Assembly (NCBI RefSeq): GCF_014269035.2
Contig: NZ_JABWRP020000026.1
Span: 1-59,706 of the forward strand
Source of the DNA: Pseudomonas vlassakiae
Lineage (GTDB): Bacteria; Pseudomonadota; Gammaproteobacteria; Pseudomonadales; Pseudomonadaceae
Direction: 5' to 3'
Length of the DNA: 59,706 nt
Under the pieces are notes generated by a model that saw only the letters and a list, made by a program, of their open reading frames with translations, did not search any database and had not been told where the DNA came from. A program made the translations under genes and the position numbers. Positions within the stretch are counted from its first letter, which is position 1. Each line of letters begins with the position of its first letter. This document shows, one piece after another, positions 1-6,907 of this stretch.

Positions 1-97
1 GTGGATCATTCCCGGGCCGTGCCAGGCATTAGTCGTCTCCCACATTTCGAGCTGGGAACACTAGAATAGAGCCGACGTACCTATTCAGAATCTCGAG

Positions 98-757
98 ATG
101 TCCGATCCCGTCGAAACCCAAGCCTTAGAGCAGCTGCCGCTGGACGAACTGGTCGCCTGTCACGAGTGCGACCTGCTGATGCGCAAGCCGGTGCTGCAGC
201 ATGGCGAAAAAGCCCAATGCCCGCGTTGTGGCTACGAGCTGTACGCTCACCGGCACAATGTGGTCAACCGAAGCCTGGCCTTGGTGTTGACGGCCTTGCT
301 GCTGTTCATACCGGCCAACTTCCTGCCAATCATGCAGTTACACCTGCTCGGCCAGACTTCGGACGATACCGTCTGGAGTGGTGTACTCGGCCTTTACAAC
401 TCAGAGATGCGCGGCGTTGCCGTGGTGGTGTTCCTTTGTAGCATGGCCATTCCGCTGCTCAAGCTGCTGTGCCAGCTGGCCGTGTTGTTGAGCATTCGCC
501 TCAATGTGGGGCGTGATTACGGGCTGGTGTTCTACCGCTTTTATCACCACCTGCGTGACTGGGGCATGCTTGAGGTCTATTTCATGGGCGTGCTGGTGGC
601 GATCGTCAAGCTCGTGGACCTGGCCGAACTGACCATTGGCCTTGGCCTGTTCTGTTTCATCAGCCTGTTGCTGGTCCAGGTCTGGCTCGAAGTGGTGATG
701 TCGCCACATCAGATCTGGAGTGCTTTGTCGGGGGAGGATCTCCATGCGGGCGATTGA
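98..757 (+). CDS. PqiA-domain inner membrane protein, first half
   Basis: A 219-residue protein matching one PqiA domain. An N-terminal zinc-ribbon-like pair of CxxC motifs (CHEC near residue 22, CPRC near 41) is followed by a hydrophobic segment with the family motif FIPANFLPIM and further membrane helices near residues 105-130 and 160-200. E. coli PqiA (about 417 residues) carries two such domains in one chain; here each is a separate gene, and this stop overlaps the next start by 14 bases. In the family, PqiA/LetA sits in the inner membrane and works with an MCE-domain partner in lipid traffic across the periplasm; that role is inferred from homology and from the PqiB-like gene downstream. 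Confidence 0.9.
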   Translation: MSDPVETQALEQLPLDELVACHECDLLMRKPVLQHGEKAQCPRCGYELYAHRHNVVNRSLALVLTALLLFIPANFLPIMQLHLLGQTSDDTVWSGVLGLYNSEMRGVAVVVFLCSMAIPLLKLLCQLAVLLSIRLNVGRDYGLVFYRFYHHLRDWGMLEVYFMGVLVAIVKLVDLAELTIGLGLFCFISLLLVQVWLEVVMSPHQIWSALSGEDLHAGD

Positions 758-1367
758 TGCAGGCATCCTGGTCTGCAATGAATGTCATGAGCTGAACCGG
801 CAGGATAACCAGAGCGATTCGCAGACCTGCACGCGCTGCGGTGCCGTGGTGCACGCGCGGCGCCCCAACAGCATCATCCGTACCTGGGCCCTGCTGATCA
901 CGGCCTCGATCCTGTACATCCCGGCCAACCTGCTGCCGATCATGACGGTCAAGTCCTTGGGGCAGGGTAGTGGCGATACGATCATGTCCGGTGTGATCAC
1001 CCTGCTCAAGCACGGCATGGTGCCCATCGCTGCCGTGGTGTTCATCGCCAGCATTCTGGTGCCTACCTTCAAGCTGGTGGGCATCGCGCTGTTGCTGTAT
1101 TCGGTCCAGCGCCGCCAGCCGCTGTCGGCACGGCAACGGATCCTGATGTACCGCTTCATCGAATTCATAGGGCGCTGGTCCATGCTGGACATCTTCGTCA
1201 TTGCCATTCTGGTGGCAGTGGTGAATTTCGGTCGTATTGCCAGTGTCGAAGCCAACCTGGGCGCTGTCGCCTTCGCAACTGTGGTGATCCTCACGATGCT
1301 TGCTGCTTTAACTTTCGATCCCCGACTGATCTGGGATAACACGGAGTCGGATGACGACCATGAGTGA
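744..1367 (+). CDS. PqiA-domain inner membrane protein, second half
   Basis: A 207-residue PqiA-domain protein, paralogous to the gene before it. It has CNEC and CTRC zinc-ribbon motifs near residues 11 and 32, the motif YIPANLLPIM, and about four hydrophobic segments. I chose the ATG at 744 because GGGGAGG lies just upstream at 731-737; the frame is open further upstream but without such a site. It overlaps the first PqiA gene and the following MCE gene, so all three are probably translationally coupled. It should form the second half of the PqiA/LetA membrane component. Confidence 0.9.
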   Translation: MRAIDAGILVCNECHELNRQDNQSDSQTCTRCGAVVHARRPNSIIRTWALLITASILYIPANLLPIMTVKSLGQGSGDTIMSGVITLLKHGMVPIAAVVFIASILVPTFKLVGIALLLYSVQRRQPLSARQRILMYRFIEFIGRWSMLDIFVIAILVAVVNFGRIASVEANLGAVAFATVVILTMLAALTFDPRLIWDNTESDDDHE

Positions 1368-3660
1368 CATGCCAACGGCTAAAACCCGCCCTGCCTCGAA
1401 CTGGTCGGCGATCTGGATCCTGCCGCTGATCGCGCTGATGATTGGTGGCTGGCTGGCCTGGCAGGCCTACCGCGATGCTGGGGTGGAGATCGAGGTGCGT
1501 TTCGAGACTGGCGAAGGCATCGTCGCCAACAAGACCGAGGTCATTTACAAGGGCATGTCCGTCGGCAAGGTCACGAAACTTGTGCTGGATGCGAAGGGCG
1601 AGAACCAGGGGGTGATCGCCACCATCGAGATGAACAAGGCGGCCGAGCCGCACCTGACCAAGGGCACGCGGTTCTGGCTGGTCAAGCCAAGTGTCAGCCT
1701 GGCCGGTATCTCGGGCCTGGAAACACTGGTATCCGGCAACTATATCGCTGTGAGCCCGGGGGAAGGCGAACGGACCAAGCGCTTTACCGCACTGAAGGTC
1801 GCGCCACCGCTGTCCGACAGCGAGCCAGGCCTGCACCTGACCCTCAAGGCCGAGCGCCTGGGTTCGCTCAATCGGGACAGCCCGGTGTTCTACAAGCAGA
1901 TCCAGGTTGGCCGGGTGAAAAGCTATCGCCTGTCTGACGACCAGAGCACGGTCGAGGTCAAGGTCTTCATCGAGCCGGCCTACGCCAGCCTGGTGCGCAA
2001 GCACACGCGCTTCTGGAATGCCAGCGGCATCAGCATCGATGCCGATCTGTCAGGGGTTAAAGTGCGCAGTGAGTCGCTGTCGAGCATCGTCGCCGGCGGC
2101 ATCGCCTTCGCCACGCCGGAATACCGCAAGGACAGCCCGCCGACTGACCCGAGCCTGCCATTCCGCTTGTATGAAGACTTCGACGCGGCCCAGGCGGGTA
2201 TCCGCGTCAAGGTGAAGCTGAGCGACTATGAAGGCCTCCAGGCCGGACGTACGCCGGTCATGTACAAGGGTATCCAGGTCGGCTCGCTGAAAACCCTGAA
2301 GATGGAAGACAACCTGTCCAGCGCCACTGCCGAGCTGACGCTGGACCCGCTGACTGAGGACTATCTGGTCGAAGGTACGCAGTTCTGGGTGGTCAAGCCG
2401 TCCATTTCCCTGGCTGGCATCACCGGCCTGGAAGCATTGGTCAAAGGTAACTACATCGCCATCCGCCCCGGCGAGAAGGGCGCCAAGCCGCAGCGCGAAT
2501 TCGAGGCCAGGGCCAAGGCGCCGCCGCTGGACCTGAAGGCCCCAGGCCTGCACCTGGTGCTGTTCGCCGACACCCTGGGTTCACTCGAGATCGGCAGCCC
2601 GGTGATGTATCGCCAAGTCAAGGTGGGCAGCGTGCAGAGCTACCAGTTTGCCCGCAACAGCAACCGTATCCTGATTGGTGTGCACATCGAGAAGGAGTAC
2701 GAAAACCTGGTGAACGGCTCCTCGCGCTTCTGGAACGTCAGCGGTATCACCCTGACGGGCGGGCTGTCTGGCATCAAGATCAAGAGTGAGTCGTTGCAGA
2801 CGCTCATGGCGGGTGGTATCGCCTTCGATACTCCAACCCCCAATGTTGCGCTTAAGCGCCGTATTCCGCGCTTCCGTCTGCTGGAGAGCCAGGAGGCGGT
2901 AAACCGCACCGGCACCCTGGTGACTATTCGCGTAGATCGGGCCGATGGCCTCAAGCCAGGTACGCCAATCCGCTTCCGTGGCCTGGATGTCGGCAGTGTC
3001 GAAAGCGTGGACCTGACCAAGGACTTGCAAGCTGTTGTACTGCGGGCGCGCATCACTGAAGCGGCGGATCGCATTGCCCGGGCAGGCACGCAGTTCTGGG
3101 TGGTCAAGCCGGAGCTTGGGCTGGTGCGTACCGAGAACCTCGATACCTTGATTGGCGGCCAGTACATCGAAGTGCAGCCAGCGGTGAAGGACAAGGGGCC
3201 GCAGCGTGATTTCATAGCGCTGGGCGAGGCGCCTGAAGTTGCAGGGGAGGAAGTCGGCCTGCCGTTGACCTTGAGCGCGCCGCGCCGTGGTTCGATCAAG
3301 CCGGGCGTGCCGGTCACCTATCGCGAGGTGGCGGTGGGCAAGGTCACTGGATTCGAGCTGGGCCAGACTGCGGACCGTGTGTTGATCCACATTCTGATCG
3401 AGCCGCGCTACGCGGCCCTGGTGCGCAGTGGTAGCCGGTTCTGGAACAGCAGCGGCTTCGGCTTTGACTGGGGCTTGTTCAAGGGCGCCACGGTGCGTAC
3501 CGAGTCGCTGCAGACACTCATCGATGGCGGCATTGCCTTTGCTACACCTGAGGGCGAGCAGATGGGTAACCCGGCCCGGCCGCAGCAGACCTTCGCCTTG
3601 TTCGACCAGCCAGAGGACGCCTGGCTGCAGTGGGCGCCGAAGATCCAGATCGCGAAGTAA
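1351..3660 (+). CDS. pqiB: PqiB-type MCE protein with six MCE repeats
   Basis: A 769-residue MlaD/MCE-domain protein. One N-terminal membrane helix (about residues 20-36) anchors it in the inner membrane; six MCE repeats follow, beginning near residues 43, 158, 281, 398, 522 and 634, each with a version of the pattern 'G-x-P-V-x-Y-[KR]-x-[IV]-x-V-G'. E. coli PqiB has three repeats and LetB (YebT) seven, so this is between them. MCE proteins stack into hexameric tubes that carry lipids across the periplasm. A GGAG at 1343-1346 supports the ATG at 1351; an in-frame ATG at 1360 is the alternative. No PqiC-type lipoprotein gene follows: the next gene is rpsT on the other strand. Confidence 0.92.
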   Translation: MTTMSDMPTAKTRPASNWSAIWILPLIALMIGGWLAWQAYRDAGVEIEVRFETGEGIVANKTEVIYKGMSVGKVTKLVLDAKGENQGVIATIEMNKAAEPHLTKGTRFWLVKPSVSLAGISGLETLVSGNYIAVSPGEGERTKRFTALKVAPPLSDSEPGLHLTLKAERLGSLNRDSPVFYKQIQVGRVKSYRLSDDQSTVEVKVFIEPAYASLVRKHTRFWNASGISIDADLSGVKVRSESLSSIVAGGIAFATPEYRKDSPPTDPSLPFRLYEDFDAAQAGIRVKVKLSDYEGLQAGRTPVMYKGIQVGSLKTLKMEDNLSSATAELTLDPLTEDYLVEGTQFWVVKPSISLAGITGLEALVKGNYIAIRPGEKGAKPQREFEARAKAPPLDLKAPGLHLVLFADTLGSLEIGSPVMYRQVKVGSVQSYQFARNSNRILIGVHIEKEYENLVNGSSRFWNVSGITLTGGLSGIKIKSESLQTLMAGGIAFDTPTPNVALKRRIPRFRLLESQEAVNRTGTLVTIRVDRADGLKPGTPIRFRGLDVGSVESVDLTKDLQAVVLRARITEAADRIARAGTQFWVVKPELGLVRTENLDTLIGGQYIEVQPAVKDKGPQRDFIALGEAPEVAGEEVGLPLTLSAPRRGSIKPGVPVTYREVAVGKVTGFELGQTADRVLIHILIEPRYAALVRSGSRFWNSSGFGFDWGLFKGATVRTESLQTLIDGGIAFATPEGEQMGNPARPQQTFALFDQPEDAWLQWAPKIQIAK

Positions 3661-3671
3661 GCTAGCGCCAG

Positions 3672-3693
3672 GGGAGCGGGCAAGCCCGCTCCC
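3672..3693. repeat. REP-like hairpin after pqiB
   Basis: A perfect 10-base inverted repeat (GGGAGCGGGC, loop AA, GCCCGCTCCC) directly after the pqiB stop. It resembles the Pseudomonas REP core and could also help end or stabilise the pqi transcript. It has no T run, so it is not a standard intrinsic terminator. Confidence 0.6.
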
Positions 3694-3726
3694 GCAATGG
3701 CTGGACATGGCCTGAATTGCACGCAT

Positions 3727-3756
3727 AAAAAAACCGGCCCTGGGGCCGGTTTTTTC
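3727..3756. terminator. bidirectional terminator between pqiB and rpsT
   Basis: An 8-base stem ACCGGCCC/GGGCCGGT with a TG loop, flanked by an A run on one side and a T run on the other. It therefore reads as an intrinsic terminator on both strands and fits the two convergent genes. Confidence 0.9.
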
Positions 3757-3770
3757 GACTAGAACGTCGC

Positions 3771-4049
3771 TTAGGCAGCTGCAGCTTCTTTCAGTGCCTT
3801 GATGTGGCCATTCAGACGGCCTTTGTGGCGAGCAGCCTTGTTCTTGTGGATGATGCCTTTATCGGCCATACGGTCGATTACAGGCACAGCCAGAACGTAA
3901 GCGGCTTGCGCTTTTTCGGCGTCTTTTGCGTCGATGGCTTTGACTACATTCTTGATGTAGGTGCGGACCATGGAACGCAGGCTGGCGTTGTGGCTGCGAC
4001 GCTTCTCAGCCTGTTTTGCACGTTTCTTGGCGGAAGGTGTGTTGGCCAC
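3771..4049 (-). CDS. rpsT: 30S ribosomal protein S20
   Basis: A 92-residue, Lys/Arg/Ala-rich protein starting MANTPSAKKRAKQAEKRR, the typical S20 N-terminus. S20 is a primary 16S rRNA binding protein of the small subunit, and the length matches the family. It is a single-gene unit on the minus strand with its own promoter-like sequence (TTGACA at 4130-4125) and a terminator at 3727-3756. It is divergent from murJ, as in other pseudomonads. Confidence 0.98.
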   Translation of the reverse strand: MANTPSAKKRAKQAEKRRSHNASLRSMVRTYIKNVVKAIDAKDAEKAQAAYVLAVPVIDRMADKGIIHKNKAARHKGRLNGHIKALKEAAAA

Positions 4050-4101
4050 CGTCGAGCTCCTCGAAAGACTTTAGGTAAATAGCAAACAAAATAGGCCGCG
4101 A

Positions 4102-4130
4102 ATCATGCCGATGAGTCGACCGGATGTCAA
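4102..4130 (-). promoter_or_regulatory. sigma-70-type promoter for rpsT
   Basis: Read on the minus strand, a perfect TTGACA (4130-4125) is followed after 17 bases by CATGAT (4107-4102), which matches the -10 consensus at four of six positions. It lies about 50 bases before the rpsT start codon. Confidence 0.7.
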
Positions 4131-4299
4131 GGCCACCTGCAGGGTTCCGCCGAGTGGTGCAGCAACAGGCGGGAAATATTCCTTTCTGCCGTGCTACCTG
4201 TAAACTCGGGAATTTTTGGCTCCCCTGCGAAGGCGCGGGAGTATCGCACATTCGGACGCTGTCTGGCAGCGCCCTCTGTCCCTGGCGTGAATCTTTTCG

Positions 4300-5838
4300 A
4301 TGAATCTGCTCAAATCCCTCGCTGCAGTCAGCTCCATCACCATGATTTCGCGGGTGCTGGGCTTCGTGCGCGACACCATCCTGGCCCGTGTCTTTGGTGC
4401 CGGTATCGCCACCGACGCCTTCTTCATCGCCTTCAAGCTGCCTAACCTGCTAAGGCGGATTTTTGCCGAAGGGGCATTCTCCCAGGCGTTCGTGCCGATT
4501 CTGGCCGAATACAAGACCCAACAGGGCGAGGAGGCGACGCGGACCTTCATCGCCTACGTCAGCGGCCTGCTGACCCTGGTGCTGGCACTGGTCACGGCGG
4601 TCGGCATCCTCGCTGCACCCTGGGTGGTCTGGGCTACGGCCCCGGGTTTCGTCGACAGTCCCGAGAAGTACGCGCTGACCACGGACCTGTTGCGGGTGAC
4701 GTTCCCTTATATATTGCTGATCTCGCTGTCGTCGCTGGCCGGTGCGATCCTCAACACCTGGAACCGCTTTTCCGTTCCGGCGTTCACCCCGACCTTGCTG
4801 AACGTGGCGATGATCATCTTTGCCGTGTTGCTCACGCCTTACTTCAACCCGCCGATCATGGCCCTGGCCTGGGGCGTGCTGGCCGGAGGCCTGGCACAGT
4901 TGCTGTACCAGCTGCCGGCGCTGAAGAAGATCGGCATGCTCGTGCTGCCGCGCCTCAACCTGCGCGACGCTGGCGTGTGGCGGGTGCTCAAGCAGATGCT
5001 GCCGGCGATCCTCGGGGTCTCGGTGAGCCAGATCTCGCTGATCATCAACACGATCTTCGCTTCCTTCCTGGTGGCCGGCTCGGTGTCATGGATGTATTAC
5101 GCCGACCGCCTCATGGAACTGCCTTCGGGCGTGCTGGGCGTGGCCTTGGGCACCATCCTGCTGCCGACCCTGGCCAAGACCTACGCCAACAAGGACCGCG
5201 AGGAGTATTCGCGGATCATGGACTGGGGCCTGCGCCTGTGCTTTCTTCTGGTGCTGCCGTGCACCCTGGCCCTGGCGATCCTGGCCGAACCGCTGACCGT
5301 GGCGCTGTTCCAGTATGGCAAGTTCACCGCCACCGACGCGGCCATGACCCAGCGGGCACTGATCGCCTATTCGGTCGGCCTGCTGGCAATCATTCTGGTC
5401 AAGGTACTGGCACCGGGCTTCTATGCGCAGCAGAATATTCGCACGCCGGTGAAGATCGCCATCTTCACCCTGGTCTGCACCCAGCTGTTCAACCTGGCAC
5501 TCATCGGCCCGCTGCAGCACGCCGGCCTGGCCCTGGCGATCAGCCTGGGCGCCTGCCTGAATGCGGGCCTGCTGTTCTGGAAGCTGCGCAGCCAGCAGTT
5601 GTTCCAGCCGCAACCGGGCTGGGCGCTGTTCCTGTTCAAGCTGGTGCTGGCAGTCACCCTCATGGCAGCGGTGTTGCTGTTGGGCATGCATTACCTGCCG
5701 GCCTGGGAACAGGGCAGCATGCTCGAGCGGTTCCTGCGCCTGGGCGCGCTGATCGCGGCGGGTGTGCTGACCTATTTCGGTTGCCTGTACCTGTGTGGTT
5801 TCCGGCCTCGGCATTTCGCCCGCAAGGCCCTGCATTGA
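4300..5838 (+). CDS. murJ: lipid II flippase MurJ
   Basis: A 512-residue polytopic membrane protein starting MNLLKSLAAVSSITMISRVLGFVRD, the hallmark N-terminus of the MviN/MurJ family in the MOP exporter superfamily. About 14 hydrophobic segments are visible. MurJ flips the peptidoglycan precursor lipid II across the inner membrane and is essential in most bacteria. The gene lies between rpsT and ribF, the common Pseudomonas order. There is no clear Shine-Dalgarno before this ATG, but the N-terminus aligns with the family from this point. Confidence 0.97.
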   Translation: MNLLKSLAAVSSITMISRVLGFVRDTILARVFGAGIATDAFFIAFKLPNLLRRIFAEGAFSQAFVPILAEYKTQQGEEATRTFIAYVSGLLTLVLALVTAVGILAAPWVVWATAPGFVDSPEKYALTTDLLRVTFPYILLISLSSLAGAILNTWNRFSVPAFTPTLLNVAMIIFAVLLTPYFNPPIMALAWGVLAGGLAQLLYQLPALKKIGMLVLPRLNLRDAGVWRVLKQMLPAILGVSVSQISLIINTIFASFLVAGSVSWMYYADRLMELPSGVLGVALGTILLPTLAKTYANKDREEYSRIMDWGLRLCFLLVLPCTLALAILAEPLTVALFQYGKFTATDAAMTQRALIAYSVGLLAIILVKVLAPGFYAQQNIRTPVKIAIFTLVCTQLFNLALIGPLQHAGLALAISLGACLNAGLLFWKLRSQQLFQPQPGWALFLFKLVLAVTLMAAVLLLGMHYLPAWEQGSMLERFLRLGALIAAGVLTYFGCLYLCGFRPRHFARKALH

Positions 5839-5898
5839 GGTAGATGGCGGGTCACGCGTCGGTTTTTCACATTCCACGCCACCCCTTGGCGCTGCTGC

Positions 5899-5928
5899 CT
5901 GTCACCAGCGCCCGGGTGTGGTTATAAT
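5899..5928 (+). promoter_or_regulatory. promoter for ribF operon
   Basis: A perfect TATAAT at 5923-5928 is preceded after an 18-base spacer by CTGTCA (5899-5904, four of six matches to TTGACA). Transcription would begin near 5935, which leaves almost no leader before the ATG at 5939 and so favours the ATG at 5957 as the ribF start. Confidence 0.7.
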
Positions 5929-5956
5929 CGGCCACTTTATGAGCAAGAAGCGCGTT

Positions 5957-6907
5957 ATGCAGCTGGTTCGAGGTCTTCACAACCTGCGCCCCGAGCACCG
6001 GGGCTGTGTCGCCACCATTGGCAACTTCGACGGGGTTCACCGCGGCCACCAGGCGATCCTGGCGCGCCTGCGCGAGCGCGGCCAGGCGCTGGGCCTGCCG
6101 ACTTGCGTGGTGATCTTCGAGCCGCAGCCGCGCGAGTACTTCGCCCCGGACACCGCACCCGCCCGCCTGGCACGCCTGCGCGACAAGGTCGAGCTGCTGG
6201 CCGACGAAGGCATCGACCGGGTGCTGTGCCTGGCGTTCAACCAGCGTCTGAGCAAGCTCAGCGCCGATGCGTTCGTCAAGGCTATCCTGGTCGACGGCCT
6301 GGGTGTGCGCCACCTCGAAGTAGGCGACGACTTCCGCTTCGGCTGTGATCGTGCCGGTGATTTCGCCTTCCTGGTCGCTGCCGGCGAGCAGTACGGGTTT
6401 ACCGTCGAAGCCGCCAACACGGTGATTCAGGACGGCCTGCGGGTCAGCAGCACCGAAGTACGCAAGGCGCTGTCCGCGGGCAACTTCGAGCTCGCCGAGC
6501 ACCTGCTGGGCCGCCCATACCGTATTAGCGGCCGTGTGCTGCATGGCCAGAAGCTGGCTCGCCAGCTGGGCACGCCAACCGCCAACATCCAGCTCAAACG
6601 CCGCCGCGTGCCGCTGTCCGGGGTTTACCTGGCCAGTATCGAAATCGACGGCAAGGCCTGGCCGGGTGTAGGCAACATCGGCGTGCGCCCAACGGTGGCC
6701 GGTGACGGCCGCCCGCACCTCGAGATTCATCTACTGGATTATGCCGGCGATCTGTATGGCCGGCGCCTGACGGTGGAATTCCACCACAAGCTGCGTGAAG
6801 AGCAGCGATTCGCCTCCCTGGAGGCGCTGAAGTCGGCGATCGATGCGGATATCGCCGCCGCACGTGCACATTGGCACGCTCAACCGCTAACGAAGAGCCT
6901 GAAATGA
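5957..6907 (+). CDS. ribF: bifunctional riboflavin kinase / FAD synthetase
   Basis: A 316-residue RibF. The N-terminal FAD synthetase domain has the nucleotidyltransferase motif GNFDGVHRGHQ near residue 24 and the STEVRKAL motif near residue 165; the C-terminal flavokinase domain includes GTPTANIQL. It phosphorylates riboflavin to FMN and adenylylates FMN to FAD. The start MQLVRGLHNLRP agrees with the family, and the upstream promoter makes the earlier ATG at 5939 nearly leaderless. It overlaps ileS by four bases (ATGA), indicating translational coupling. Confidence 0.96.
   Translation: MQLVRGLHNLRPEHRGCVATIGNFDGVHRGHQAILARLRERGQALGLPTCVVIFEPQPREYFAPDTAPARLARLRDKVELLADEGIDRVLCLAFNQRLSKLSADAFVKAILVDGLGVRHLEVGDDFRFGCDRAGDFAFLVAAGEQYGFTVEAANTVIQDGLRVSSTEVRKALSAGNFELAEHLLGRPYRISGRVLHGQKLARQLGTPTANIQLKRRRVPLSGVYLASIEIDGKAWPGVGNIGVRPTVAGDGRPHLEIHLLDYAGDLYGRRLTVEFHHKLREEQRFASLEALKSAIDADIAAARAHWHAQPLTKSLK

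Noticed and set aside
1..97. Promoter for the pqi operon
   Set aside because: TAGAAT at 62-67 looks like a -10, but no -35 of reasonable match lies 15-19 bases upstream, so it was not listed as a feature.
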